Below, one piece after another: positions 22,735 to 34,769 of a stretch of 64,000 nucleotides of DNA (the first letter of the stretch is position 1; the number at the start of each line of letters is the position of its first letter). The position numbers and the translations under genes were made by a program. The notes under the pieces are model-generated. The model saw nothing but the letters and a program-made list of their open reading frames with translations. It had not been told where the DNA came from and ran no database searches. Origin of the DNA: Valencia hispanica (lineage: Eukaryota; Chordata; Actinopteri; Cyprinodontiformes; Valenciidae); NCBI GenBank assembly GCA_963556495.2, contig OY747710.1, positions 1,712,001 through 1,776,000 on the forward strand, written 5' to 3'.

Positions 22735-25700
22735 CTATTGATCAGATATGGAGCCAGAGGCCGGCTCAAGACCAATATGGTCAAACAAGAGATTTCTATA
22801 CTGATTAATATTAAGAGCCTTTTTATTTTTCCAGTTCAGGAGGATAGTTTTCTTAGCGATGCATAAGGCAATGTGAACCATTAGAACTGACTTTGTGTCC
22901 ATGGTGACATCATTTAAATCTCCCGACAGGCAAACTGAGGGAGATGGTGGAATGTTACATTTCAGACACTTTGATAAGTCCTCACATATCTGGCACCAAA
23001 ATTTCGTAACAGGTGGACAGAACCAAAGCGCATAAATATAAGTATCTGGTATATTGCTTGTGCATTGTAAGCAGGTATTAGACAACGTAAAACCCATCCT
23101 AAACATTCGTTGACCTGTATAGGGTTACTCTATGAAGGGTTTTGTATTGTATTAATTGCAAATTAGGATTTTTTGTTATTTTAAAGGTTCTTCAACATAT
23201 CTGAGACCAGATTTTTTGGTCAAAGCTGGCTGATAAATCCACCTCCCATTTTGAAATAGGGATGGCTATTGATTCATCTAATGTAGATAAAGTTTTGTAT
23301 ATTTTAGACAGCAATTTGGGGGGGTTGAGATTAAGAAAATCTAAAACTCTTGCTGGAATTTGTAATTCAACTATATAGAGCCTAAATTTACCTTTAATAA
23401 TAGATTTAATTTGTTCATATTCTAATAATTTGTTTTTATCCATTTCAAATAGTGTAATTAATGTATTAAATGGGATAAAGTCTGTTCCTTCAAATATATG
23501 TTCCAGGTATTCAATTCCATTGCACCTCCAGTCTGGAAAACTTATCATACATTGTTTTTGCAAGATGTCGGGGTTATTCCAGATGGGTGTACGTCTGCAT
23601 GGGATTATTGTGGACTCTGTCATTTTTAGAAACTCCCACCATGCTGTCAGAGAGGAGCTGATATTTATGCTTTTAAAGCATTCATATTGTTTTATATTTG
23701 AGCTAATAAATGGTAGGTCTGAAAGTTTTATCTTATTGCATAGTGTCTGTTCTACGTCTATCCAGGACTCATCTAGGTAGCTATGTTTTAACCATCTTGA
23801 TATGTATTGGAGCCTGTTGGCTAAGAAATAATGATGGAAGTTTGGTAGATCTAGACCTCCTTTTTCTTTGGTCTTCTGCAGTGTTTTTAAGCTGATACGT
23901 GGGGGTTTATCTTTCCAAAGAAATTTAGAGACAGAGGAGTCCAGAGATCTAAACCAGTCTAGTGATGGTTTACTTGGGATCATTGAGAATAAGTAGTTGA
24001 TTCTGGGCAAAAGCATCATTTTTATTGAAGCAACCCTTCCCATAAGTGATATGGGTAGAGATTTCCATCTAGCAAGATCATCTTCCACCTTTTTTTAAAA
24101 GTGGGATGTAGTTTAGCGTTATTAAATCTGCCAGTCTTGGTGAGACATTGATAGCTAAATAGGTAATATTCCCTGACTGCAGTTGTGTATTAGTTGGATT
24201 CTGGACAGAACAATTCTTTGGAAGAACTGTAGATTTTAACCAATTTATAGAATAATCTGAAACGTTTGAGTAAGAGTTTATCAACCCGATTACCTGAGAG
24301 AAAGAGGTTTGTGAATGCTGGAGAAAAAGTAATACATCATCTGCATAAAGACTGATTTTATGTTCTATGTTATTGCATTTTATGCCTTTAATATTGTGAG
24401 TTTGCCTGATTGCTGCAGCTATTGGTTCAATAAAAATAGCAAACAGGGAGGGAGAGAGAGGACATCCCTGCCTGGTACCTCTCTGAAGATAAAACCTAGA
24501 TGATGTTTGGTTATTTGTCCTGATACATGCTGTTGGTGAACTGTATAATATTTTCAACCAGTTTATAAAAGAATTTCCAAAGCCAAATTTATGTAAGGTT
24601 ACAAATAAGAATTTCCAGTTAACTCTATCAAATGCGTTTTCTGCATCTAGAGATAATATATTATTTTTAATGTTTTTACAGTAAAAATAATCTATTAAAT
24701 CTATTAGTCTATGTGAATTTGTGGATGAATGTCTCCCTTTAATAAAACCAGTTTGATCAGGATGTATTATAAGAGGGGTTACTTTCTCTATCCTTTTTGC
24801 GAGGGCTTTGCAGATTATTTTAAGATCAACATTAATGAGGGATATGGGACGATAGCTGGTAGGAAACAAAGGGTCTTTACCTGATTTTAGTAGAAGACTA
24901 ATGTAGGCAGAATTTATATTTGGTGGAAGTCGGCCATTTTCCTTGGTTTCCTGCAGCATTCTGTGGAATGTTGGTGCCAGAATATTCCAGAATTCTTTAT
25001 AGAACTCTGCTGGAAATCCATCTGGGCCTGGAGCCTTATTATTGGGCATGCCTTGGAGGGCCTCCTGGAGTTCAGCCGCTGTTAGTGGTGAATCCAGGGC
25101 CATCGCTTGACTTTCGCATAATTAAGGTCGTGTTATGTTATCCAAAAAATGTTCAATTTCACGATCTGATGGGTCTATCTCTGGTGAGTATAAAGCCTTG
25201 TAAAATTCTTTAAAGGTGTTTATTCTTCCAGTATCATATACTGTATTCCCGGTCTGATCTTTAATAGCAGATCTAGTTGTTTTTTCTTTATTAATTTTAA
25301 GCTGGTTAGCCAAAAATCTACCTGATTTATTACCTTGTTCAAAGTTTTCTATCCTAATTCTTTGAATTAAGAACTGGGTCTGTTTATTAATAATTTCATT
25401 TAATTCTAGCTTTGCTTTACGGATTTTGCCTAGTCTCTCCTCATCTAGAGAAGCTTCTAATGAATTAATAGTTTCTTCTAATTCCTGAATACGTTTTTTT
25501 TCTATTTTCTTTTTATTTGATGAGAATTATATTATTTTACCTCTAATCACAGCTTTCCCTGCCTCCCAAAGAATGGATGGTGACGTACCATGTAGGTCAT
25601 TATATTCCAAAAAAGAAGCCCACTCTTTTCCAAAATATTTAATAAATTCTTTATCCTCAAGTAATGATGTATTAAATCTCCAATTTTTGCTTTGAGGCGT

Positions 25701-25990
25701 TTCTGTTTTATTTATTAAAGTTAGAGAAACAGGAGCATGATCGCTAACAGCTATAGGGTGTATCTCAGTGTCTGAAATGTCAGTCAACAGTGAGCTGCTG
25801 ACTAACAAATAATCCAGTCGAGAATACGAATGGTGGACATTTGAAAAGACTGAGGTCAAGCTTGACACAGAGACACCACTGAGATCTTCCCCTCCTGAAC
25901 GGCCTCCAGGCAGAGTCAAGGGAATTTCTCCGATGAAGGGAGCAGTGTTCCAGGCTTCATGTGACTCCGACAATCGTCGACTCATTCACC
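22735..25990 (-). mobile_element. L1-type non-LTR retrotransposon, decayed ORF2, 5'-truncated
   Basis: Four minus-strand frames in order form one ORF2. 25985-25527 is the C-terminal endonuclease (YSRLDYLLVSSSL, IAVSDHAPVSL). 25313-25122 is a linker. 25103-24078 is the reverse transcriptase (NNKAPGPDGFPAEFYKEFW, SYRPISLINVDLKI, QTGFIKGRHS, RGTRQGCPLSPSLFAIF and catalytic YADD at 24347-24336). 24088-23192 and 23106-22735 are the C-terminal region (WKSLPISLMGRVASIKMMLL, KEKGGLDLPNF). Breaks include a frameshift in a homopolymer near 24085 and further breaks near 23150 and 25115-25530. It has lost ORF1 and most of the endonuclease. No 3' poly(A) or target duplication was identified. Confidence 0.9.
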
Positions 25991-26456
25991 ACACTGTCAT
26001 CGGTATTTTTTAGGGTTTAAAGAAAAATTCAGATGCTCAGGAATGACCTTAATTACCATCGTCACACTGTGGTGATTCGCAGATTTTCTTCTTCTAATCA
26101 ACAAAGCCCGTTTACATCCAGAGCAGGTCAGGATGCATCCGCTGACGTCCAGCGGTCGGGAGATGACTGACTTTCATAATTTCACTTTTAATATCAAAAA
26201 ATTATGTTGGAGGAAGTGAAGAAGGGGGGAACTTCTACATCTAACCCTCATTACTTTTTATTTTCCTTCCAAACCGCCAAACTTTCAGGTCATCTTTAAA
26301 GTGGTGCTGATTAATAGTTCTTCACGCTCTCTCAATGTTTTCCTTGGAAGCTCCTTACAGTTTCACTACCTGATCATTTCCAGTGGGGCCGCCAGACAAT
26401 TTTGGTGTCATGTTACAGTTACTTATGGCAAGCCATTGGTATCAAAAATAAGGCAT
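25991..26456. other. No gene recognised between the L1 and hAT elements
   Basis: AT-rich sequence without an open frame of note. The L1 endonuclease similarity stops at about 25990, which I take as the truncated 5' end of that element. Confidence 0.3.
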
Positions 26457-26464
26457 ATATTAAC

Positions 26465-27343
26465 TAGGGTTGGTGAGATTAATGCACATAGTTTTACTTT
26501 GTAGAATTAATGCCATGAATTATTTTTTTGAGGCATTAACACATTCCCAGAATGACCTGTCCTGTTTATCCAACAATTCAACCCACGCCGCTTTCAGTGT
26601 TCGTCACGTAAACAACATGGTGGACTCTAACTGCATCAAGGGTTCCACATGAACGTCTCTTATAGAGGGATGGGTCTGCGTCGCTCCCTGCTCTGCTGCG
26701 CGTGTCGTCTGTAGAAAGAGACTCCATCCTGTCTTGTTGTGCTGTTGGTTGCACATGAAATTCCATCGACTCGCCCCCTTTCAAAGCAAACAAAAGCCGT
26801 CTTTTATTGCAAGCGATCAGAAGAAGCGCTTGGAACGAGCAGATGATAAAAAATGCAACAATCCGCAGCGATCACTTGGCTAACAGACATGCTAACATCG
26901 CTAACCAACACTGAAACTGCATGATAACCGCAAGTAATAACAATGGGAGCCGGAGCGAATTTAAACGGTCGGTGTCGCACCATTTGTGCACGCATTTGTG
27001 CACGCATTTGTGTTGATAAACAAATAATCCCTCTATTGTTCAGAAGAAGTGGTCAGCTTTACATTCAGAAAATATTAACCAATAAGTTTGCCTTAGAAAC
27101 TAGCTAAAACAATCGGTTAAAGGGGCCATGGGTAAATGTGATACTGGAGTTCAAAACAAAAGTTCAATGGATCTCTCCTGTATTTCCTTTAATAAATGAA
27201 CGATGGCATCTGTTTTTTTTTCTTTATTCACACCGGAAATTGTACTTTTTTATTTATATTTAGGGATGTTGATTATATCATGATTAATTCACAGCTACAC
27301 TGTAATTAATTAGATTAAAGTTTTTTATCTTTTGACAGCCCTA
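26465..27343. mobile_element. Non-autonomous hAT transposon with 8-bp target duplication
   Basis: The element starts TAGGGTTGGTGAGATTAATG and ends with the reverse complement of TAGGGCTGTCAAAAGA, the usual fish hAT end. It is flanked by an exact 8-bp direct repeat ATATTAAC at 26457-26464 and 27344-27351. It is 879 bp long and carries no recognisable transposase, so it would depend on an enzyme supplied elsewhere. The perfect target duplication supports exact boundaries. Confidence 0.85.
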
Positions 27344-27351
27344 ATATTAAC

Positions 27352-29004
27352 ACCTTATTAACACCCAAGGCATATAGTAACGCCTTGCTATGGCTTGCCT
27401 TAAGCCTAGTTTATACTTCTCCGTCTGCGGAGGTGCGGAGAAACGCAGCGCCATTATCCGTCGACGCAATGGTCTCTCCGACAGGCATGCAAGGACGGAC
27501 GGAGTAGAGTCCAATTTTTTAACTATCCTGAACGCAATGTAGAGCGCACGTCTGTGATTGGTCAGCCCCAAGTCATTTCACCAGAACGGTGCTCTATAGT
27601 CGATGTAATTAGTAGTCAATGCAGCTTTTGGCCACTAGATGCTTTATGATACAAGGCCAGTTGATCTAATCTGGTCTCTTGGTGATTTTGAACACCAGGA
27701 AGTGTAGAGAACAACAAAACAGACGCTGTGTTTGTTTCTAGAGGATTCTATGAGCTGCACTTCTAGTGAAAAGTTTTCCAGCTCAATCTAAACTCGCTCT
27801 CTGTCGGCCATTGCTCCTTGGGTGGATGTGCGTTTACAGGCTGAAGTACATAAACTTTTGTCGACCAGAGACGTCACTGCGATGGTAGGCAGATCCGTTA
27901 GAAAAGGTCTGTGCCCCCTGCTGTCCTGGAGGGGAATTACTTCGCAACACTGACAAAAAAACAGAAAGGTATAAAAGGAAAATGTCTCTGTCAATACGTC
28001 TGCATGTGGGTGCAAACCTGCTGACAGAGAAATTCAAACTAGGCTTACTGTAAGTCAGCATGTCGCTCTCCTAACGAAGCCACTTTATACAAACGCATGC
28101 TCAGAAAAACTGCATAGCGCCAAACCGGAAAATATATTTCAATTGCGACAAAACAGTTGCAACTGTTAAGCTTTTTCAAGAGAGAAACCAAAGGTAAGAA
28201 AATATCTTTGTAAAACGAAATTATTCACAACGCAAACGTTGGCTTGTGCATCATTTTCTTTAGTTGCCCTCTTGGTAACAAACTAGTTACTAACTAAGAA
28301 AATGTATGAAAAATTACTAATACAGAAGCAACAAAATAACTTTTAAATCACAGAGCAGGCACCGTAAAAAAAAAAATCACTTATATAATAGTAATGTTGA
28401 CTATAAAATGTGATTTATTTTGTTCTTTTCTTTTGATTTTTTTTATTTATTTTATAGCTATGATCATTTCTTTAACCTCCTGCAGAACTAAATAGTCTGA
28501 CCCATTGAAGAAGTGCTGCTTTAGACAGGAAGGTTGAAAGCGGCCATTGTTGTTGAACATGTTGATTTGTTTTTGTTGTCCACTTGCTTGTATTGCATTA
28601 TTGTATTACTATATGTGCGACTTGTTTTCTGTTGGATTGTTTCACACGTTGATAGGATTCAATAATTTTGTAGAAGGAAGCAAAGATGAGCTCCAGACAG
28701 AGTAGGAGCCAGCAGCAGAGGACACAAAATAAAGGCTGGCCCGAGTCTGATGGGATGATGTCACCCACCTCATACAAGCTATATTCTTCCACCTCTACAT
28801 GGGACACAACCAAAATCATATTTAATCCATTCTGGCTGTCTGAGGAAGGAGAGGGCCCCCTAAGAGCCACCAGCCATGGACTGGGACAATCCTGCAATTT
28901 TCCCTGATGATGACAGTGGACGGCTGGTGAGGGACCAATATGTTTAAATTATTTTTGTCAATATGCATGCTTTTAATTTAAGTTAGATATGTTCTGCAAT
29001 GGCG
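27352..29004. other. No gene recognised; possible DNA-transposon end at 27395
   Basis: The block from 27395 (AGCCTAGTTTATACTTCTCC) resembles the ends of fish Harbinger-like repeats in my recollection, but I could not find its partner. A 73-codon frame at 28686-28907 (SSRQSRSQQQRTQNKGWPES) is of unknown nature. Confidence 0.25.
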
Positions 29005-30058
29005 GATTTTTTTAAATTTTTATAATTTAAATGATGCATAACCATGGCAACAAGGTGGTTTACAACTGGGAGCAGCTGATCAACATCACAAAAGCTCAAA
29101 CAATACTTCAATTCAAATTCAATTCAAAATTACTTTATTAATCCCAAAGGGAAATTAAATGTTGTTGTAACTCATTATGCAAGTTCCTTCAAAGATTTGT
29201 TGTAGATGCTGATGGCTGTTGGTAGGGATGATCTCCTGTAGCAGTCTGCAGATCTGAAGAAGCCTCTGACTGAAGACGCTCTGTAGTTGTATGACAGTCT
29301 GATGTAGAGGATGCTCTGGATCTATGGCGTCTTCTTTTCAACTCATCAGGGTTTTGTGGCTGTAGTTGAGGTATTATTTCAGCTTTTGTGATGTTAATCA
29401 GCTGCTGCCAGTTGTAAACCACCTTGTTGCCATGGTTATGCCTCATAACAAATGTCCAAAAATAAAAAGTCTCAGCAAAAATCCTTCCAGCTGCACAGCA
29501 TTCAAAACCAGAGAGAACAGTTGTCCCCAAAAACAATGTTTCTACCAGAAATGGAAGAATTAAAGTTTAAAAAAAGAAAAATATGAACCAAAGTAACAGA
29601 GCTACTCCAACATGCTGCCACCTTGACCGGCGCAATTCTGGAAATATGCAGCAACTGCAGCTATAAAACCCTGATGAGTTGAAAAGTAGACGCCTTGGAT
29701 CCAGACCAGGAGCAAAGAGGAGAGAGAAAGGGAGGAAGTTCAAATCATCTCCATCAATCATAATGGACAATGTGAGATCGTTAGCAAACAGGTTGGATGC
29801 TGAGGACCCTCTGGAGATTAGTGTGCAAAAAAGGATTCTTTATAAAATGAACATTATGGAAAACCCTGAGCATCCTCTACATCAGACTGTCATACAGCTA
29901 CAGAGCGTCTTCAGTCAGAGGCTTCTTCAGATCTGCAGACTGCTACAGGAGATCATCCCTACCCACAGCCATCAGCATCTACAACTAATCTTTAAAGAAA
30001 CTTGGATAATAGGAGTTACAACATTTCATTTCCCTTTGGGATTAATAAAGTAATTTTG
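29005..30058 (+). mobile_element. Rex3 retrotransposon copy A, internally deleted and interrupted
   Basis: The 5' UTR (29005-29105, containing ACCATGGCAACAAGGTGG) continues at about 29645 after an inverted insertion. The start of the ORF follows (GSRPGAKRREKGRKFKSSPS, IIMDNVRSLANRLD at 29690-29795). The frame then jumps to the extreme C-terminus (VQKRILYKMNIMENPEHPLH, 29820-29890) and the Rex3 3' UTR ending TTGGGATTAATAAAGTAATT at about 30055. Endonuclease and nearly all of the reverse transcriptase are missing, yet both ends are kept. Confidence 0.8.
29106..29640 (-). mobile_element. Rex3 copy B, internally deleted, inserted in copy A
   Basis: Read on the minus strand it holds the full Rex3 5' UTR (29640-29360; compare 36075-36370). 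Then comes the ORF start (RHNHGNKVVYNWQQLINITK, PDELKRRRHRSR), a junction near 29320, and the 3' end (CTGCAGACTGCTACAGGAGA through ATTAATAAAGTAATTTTGAA, ending at about 29106). Its deletion junction differs from that of copy A, so the two derivatives arose independently. Confidence 0.75.
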
Positions 30059-30532
30059 AATTGAAATTGATTTGGCCTTTTATGATATTTGCGCTGTATG
30101 CTGTGTGTGTATACAAGCTCTCAGAGATGCTACTGCATCCATTCATTTGTCTAGATGTGTATAGATTTGTCCATGTGTTTATTTCAGTGTGCAGACATGC
30201 GGGGTAAATTATATTCAGACCTTTGAATGTGTACTTATCCTTGTGTTGTATAATATGCTTTGATTCTGTGGTTTCTATCTTGAAGAGTCAATGTGTGACC
30301 TCAGATTTGAAAGGAGCTGAAGGTTTACCAGTTTTGTTTTATCCTTTTTCAATAAAGGAACATAATTTTATACTTTGATGCGTATTTTTATTTATATGGG
30401 ATGCATATTTTATACGACTGAGTATTGGAGCCACACTGAGAAAGAAATAAGGAGCTATACATTTATGGGGCTGCTTCTTTCTGTAGACTTTCTGCAGCCC
30501 TCATTTTAAGAAATCTCCGCTAAAACAACGGG

Positions 30533-33337
30533 TTGCAATATTATGAATTTATTCAGCAGCAGGAGGATTATGTCAGTATAAATGAGTCAACTCCTTCCAG
30601 TCATTTAAATTTTCACATTCCTAGAAATACTGGGCGAGGAGGAGGAGTTGCAGCCATTTTCCGTTCTGATTTACTAATTAGTCCCCTACCAATTGATAGC
30701 TACAGTTCTTTTGAGCATCTAACCCTTAATTTTCCTCATCCAAGTTGCAAAACATTAAGACCATTTTTGTTTGTGGTTTTGTATCGTCCACCAGGCCCTT
30801 ACTCTCAATTCTTGGATCAGATCTCACATTTTTTAACTGATATAGTATTAAATACTGATAGGGTTATTATAGTGGGGGACTTCAATATTCATGTGGATAC
30901 TGAAAGTGATAGCCTAAATGCAGCCTTTAATGCTATTTTAGACTCAATTGGCTTTACTCAAAAAGTACAGGGATCGACCCACTCAGGTAAACACACTTTG
31001 GACCTTGTACTGACATACGGTATTGAGTGTGAGGAAATAACAGTCCACCCACATAACCCGGTCCTGTCTGACCACTTCTTGATAACTTTTGAATTTACTT
31101 TAACTGACCATCTTAAATCTGAAAGAAAATTTCATTATAGTAGAACTTTATCAGACAATGCTGTAACAATTTTTAAAGAATCTGTACCATTCTTACTTTC
31201 CTCAGTGTCTCAGAGTAACACAGTGGATGGCAGCAATTCTATCTCTAACCCTTCAGAAATTGATGGTCTGGTTCACAGCGTTACGTCCTCATTGCGTTTG
31301 GCATTAGATAGTGTAGCCCCCTTAAAAAAGAAAGTGGCTAGCCATAGGAGGCTGACTCCTTGGTTTAACGCAGAGTTGCGTACTTTAAAGCAGAATACTA
31401 GGAAGTTGGAGAGAAAATGGCGCTTTACACATCTAGAGGATTCCTATTTAACCTGGAATAACAGTCTACTGCTGTATAAAAAGACCCTTCGACAAGCTAG
31501 AACAGCATATTTTTCATCATTAATAGAGGCGAATAAAAACAATCCTAGGTTTCTTTTTAGTACAGTTGCCAAACTTACACAGAGTCATAGCTCTGTTGAG
31601 CAAACTATTCCCCCGGCTCTTAGCAGTGATGATTTTATGAGATTCTTCATAAATAAAATAAATTTTATTAAAAATAAAATCATTGGCACCCTCCCAAACA
31701 TGAGTACTTCTTCCTCAGTAAATGAGTCAGTATCGGAAAGAACTGTAGAACCTCAGTATTGCTTAGGCTGTTTTGATTCAGTCGAGCTTTCAGAATTATC
31801 AAAAATATTAGCCTCATCTAAATCTTCAACTTGTATTTTGGACCCAATCTCAACCAAATTATTTAAAGAAGTGTTCCATTTGGTTCCTGGCCCCATTTTG
31901 GATATGATGAATCTATCCTTAGTAAACGGATACGTACCACAGGAATTTAAAATAGCTGTAATTAAACCTTTACTCAAGAAACCTTCCCTTGATCAAGATG
32001 ACTTAGTGAATTACAGACCTATATCTAACCTTCCTTTCTTATCCAAAGTCCTTGAGAAAATAGTTGCTAATCAAGTCTGTGAGCATCTAAACAGTAACGA
32101 GCTGTTTGAAGAGTTTCAGTCAGGTTTTAGAGCTCATCATAGCACTGAAACAGCACTGGTGAAGGTTACTAATGATATTCTCATGGCCTCAGATAATGGA
32201 CTGGTGTCTGTTCTGGTTTTGTTAGATCTCAGTGCTGCTTTTGACACAGTCGATCATAATATTCTCTTAGAAAGGCTTGAACATGTTGCAGGGATCAAAG
32301 GAACAGCACTAGGCTGGTTTAAATCATATTTGTCTGATAGATTCCAGTTTGTTCATCTAAATGATAAATCATCTTCACTCTCAAGGGTTACTTGTGGAGT
32401 TCCACAGGGTTCTGTCCTTGGACCAATTCTTTTCACCATATATATGCTTCCAATTGGTAGAATCATTAGACAGCATGGGATAAATTTCCACAGCTATGCC
32501 GATGATACACAACTATATTTATCCATAAATCCTGATGAACCCAGTCAGTTAGGTAGATTACAGGCATGTCTGGAAGACATAAAAGCATGGATGACCCTAA
32601 ACTTTTTGCTTTTAAATTCTGACAAGACAGAAGTTGCTGTCTTTGGACCAGAAGTTCTTAAACAGAAACTGATTAGTCAATCACTTCATCTGGATGGCAT
32701 TAAATTGTCCCCCAGTAATAACGTAAAGAACCTCGGCGTTATTTTTGACCAAGACTTGACATTTAAATCCCATATTAAACAGGTTTCTAGGATTTCTTTC
32801 TTTCACCTCCGGAATATTGCTAAAATTAGAAACATCCTGTCCAGGAGTGATGCTGAGAAACTAGTCCATGCATTTGTTACCTCAAGGCTGGACTACTGTA
32901 ATTCTTTACTATCAGGAAGTCCACAAAATGCCATTAAAAGCCTTCAGTTGATCCAAAATGCGGCAGCAAGAGTTCTGATGAATATTAAAAAGAGAGATCA
33001 CATTTCTCCTGTTTTAGCTTCCCTTCATTGGCTCCCTGTTAAATCCAGAATAGAATTTAAGATCCTTCTTCTTACATATAAAGCCCTTAATAATCAAGCT
33101 CCATCATACATCAGAGATCTAATTGTTCCTTATGTTCCTAACAGAGCCCTTCGCTCTCAGACTGCAGGTTTACTTGTAGTTCCTAGGATCTCTAAAAGTA
33201 GAATGGGAGGCAGATCTTTTAGTTATCAGGCTCCTCTCCTGTGGAACCAGCTCCCAGCTTTAGTCCGTGAGGCAGACACTCTGTTTACTTTTAAGGCCAG
33301 GCTTAAAACTTTCCTTTTTGATAAAGCTTATAGTTAG
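30533..33337 (+). CDS. L2-clade LINE protein: truncated endonuclease plus reverse transcriptase
   Basis: The 934-codon open frame lacks only the first part of the apurinic-like endonuclease: similarity starts at QQEDYVSINESTPSS (residue 8 on), and the ATG is in non-LINE flanking DNA, so the annotated start is not original. Endonuclease motifs are VGDFNIHVD (115-122), HTLDLVL (154-160) and LSDHFL (178-183). RT motifs are VNYRPISNLPFLSKVLEKIV, FQSGFRAHHSTETAL, LDLSAAFDTVDH, CGVPQGSVLGPILF and the catalytic YADD at residues 655-658 (32495-32506). The C-terminus ends with RSFSYQAPLLWNQLPALV and FKARLKTFLFDKAYS. The protein would nick DNA and prime reverse transcription on the target. The uninterrupted frame suggests a young copy, though without its 5' end it cannot be autonomous. 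Confidence 0.9.
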   Translation: MQYYEFIQQQEDYVSINESTPSSHLNFHIPRNTGRGGGVAAIFRSDLLISPLPIDSYSSFEHLTLNFPHPSCKTLRPFLFVVLYRPPGPYSQFLDQISHFLTDIVLNTDRVIIVGDFNIHVDTESDSLNAAFNAILDSIGFTQKVQGSTHSGKHTLDLVLTYGIECEEITVHPHNPVLSDHFLITFEFTLTDHLKSERKFHYSRTLSDNAVTIFKESVPFLLSSVSQSNTVDGSNSISNPSEIDGLVHSVTSSLRLALDSVAPLKKKVASHRRLTPWFNAELRTLKQNTRKLERKWRFTHLEDSYLTWNNSLLLYKKTLRQARTAYFSSLIEANKNNPRFLFSTVAKLTQSHSSVEQTIPPALSSDDFMRFFINKINFIKNKIIGTLPNMSTSSSVNESVSERTVEPQYCLGCFDSVELSELSKILASSKSSTCILDPISTKLFKEVFHLVPGPILDMMNLSLVNGYVPQEFKIAVIKPLLKKPSLDQDDLVNYRPISNLPFLSKVLEKIVANQVCEHLNSNELFEEFQSGFRAHHSTETALVKVTNDILMASDNGLVSVLVLLDLSAAFDTVDHNILLERLEHVAGIKGTALGWFKSYLSDRFQFVHLNDKSSSLSRVTCGVPQGSVLGPILFTIYMLPIGRIIRQHGINFHSYADDTQLYLSINPDEPSQLGRLQACLEDIKAWMTLNFLLLNSDKTEVAVFGPEVLKQKLISQSLHLDGIKLSPSNNVKNLGVIFDQDLTFKSHIKQVSRISFFHLRNIAKIRNILSRSDAEKLVHAFVTSRLDYCNSLLSGSPQNAIKSLQLIQNAAARVLMNIKKRDHISPVLASLHWLPVKSRIEFKILLLTYKALNNQAPSYIRDLIVPYVPNRALRSQTAGLLVVPRISKSRMGGRSFSYQAPLLWNQLPALVREADTLFTFKARLKTFLFDKAYS

Positions 33338-34040
33338 AGTGGCTTAGGTCATCCTGAGCTATCTCTGTAGTTATGCTGCTATAGGCTTAGACTGCTGGAG
33401 GACAGACTTACCAATTTTCTTCACTCTGCTACTTCCTTTTCTCCTACGACTCTCCAGTTGTATTACAGTACATTCTGTTATTTCGACTGTTAACTTTGTT
33501 TTCTCTCAGTGTTTTTCTCCCCATCGAAGATACACCTGGTCTGGTATCCTGCTTGGCTGCAATGCCCTGTTGGACGGGGGTCATCGACTGGGATGATCCT
33601 CTCAGTAACTGAACATCCACTGTGTCCTGTTATCAACTTTTTACTTTCTGTAACATAGAAAGTTCTCTTATATCGGATCTTCTGTTCCTTCTGTGTTTCT
33701 GCTCTGTCTTCTCAAACCCCCAGACGGTCGTGGCAGATGGCCGCTCCTACTGAGCCTGGTTCTGTTGGAGGTTTCTTCCTGTTAAAGGGGAGTTTTTCCT
33801 CTCCACTGTCGCTACATGCTTGCTCAGTATGAGGGATTGCTGAAGGATTGCTGTGGTTGGAAATCTGCCCAACCTCACGCCAATGACTGACGCAATCTGC
33901 TGGGATTCCTTAAATTGGAAACTTTTTAACTGATTGGAATGTTTGTATAATTGTATTGAAATGACTTCTTGTTAAGTGCCTTGAGATGACATCTGTTGTG
34001 AATTGGCGCTATATAAATAAACTGAATTGAATTGAATTGA
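30540..34040 (+). mobile_element. L2-clade LINE, 5'-truncated, with complete 3' UTR
   Basis: The element runs from the truncated endonuclease at about 30545 to the L2 3' end at about 34040. The 3' UTR contains CCTTTAACAGGAAGAAACCT on the opposite strand and ends 'GCGCTATATAAATAAACTG' plus a GAATT microsatellite, the usual L2 tail. A second copy lies inverted at 58005-60918, and a 3' UTR piece at 45650-45868. It is inserted in the terminal repeat of a MITE whose halves flank it (30515-30540 and from 34042). Confidence 0.85.
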
Positions 34041-34041
34041 A

Positions 34042-34645
34042 ATTCTCAAAGTCTGTGAATTATTTTTTTTTCCTGTGGCCCTAATATTCCGTCAGTTTAT
34101 ATATTTAGCCTTATAGTCTATGGGAAACTGGAAATTATCTAATGATTGCAACATCATCTCAAATGTTTAAAGTTGGTTTCAGTTTGTGGTGAATGCCGAC
34201 TGAGATAAGGGATTAAGTCGGGATATCTTGGTTATTCTGGCTCAATTTATCCGCGATCCGGTTGCACATAAACGGGATAAGAGGGCAGCAGGATATGTTA
34301 TGGTATAAGTTACCATGGATATTTATTCACTGCCCCAGACCAGGTAAAGTTCCAGGATCTATTTAATCTCAGTCAGCAGTCGCCACAAACTGAAACCAAT
34401 AGTTATCACACTGCCCACTACACATTGTTATCACATTTAAACGTTTGTCATCTTTAATTTCAATCACTTTGGATAAATGATGACTTTAGATGATGTTGCA
34501 CTCATTACATATTTTATAGTTTCCCACAGACAATCAGGGTATATATATATAATGACGGAATATTAGGGCCACAGTGGGGAAAGAAAATCACAGACTTCGA
34601 GAATAAAGTCATGAATTTACGAGAATAAAGTCATAATATTGTAAC
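34042..34645. mobile_element. MITE with about 100-bp inverted ends, left arm split by the L2 insertion
   Basis: The left arm (34042-34140, ATTCTCAAAGTCTGTG ... TGTGGCCCTAATATTCCGTC ... CTATGGGAAACT) is an imperfect reverse complement of 34510-34605. The arm continues to the left of the L2 element: 30518-30540 (GGTTGCAATATTATGAATTT) is inverted relative to 34621-34645. The element is therefore older than the L2. Outer related copies lie at 30330-30450 and 34965-35110, again inverted to each other, all sharing a TGACGGAATATTAGGGCCAC-like core. The superfamily is not settled. Confidence 0.65.
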
Positions 34646-34769
34646 TCGTGGGCTGGTTTTGGTCGTACCAGCACTAAATAAGCTGTCCGGGAGAACATCA
34701 CAAGGCACGGCCACAGAACTGTGAATCACGCGCATGTTCACCATTTTTAATTATTATTTTTTTCAATCC

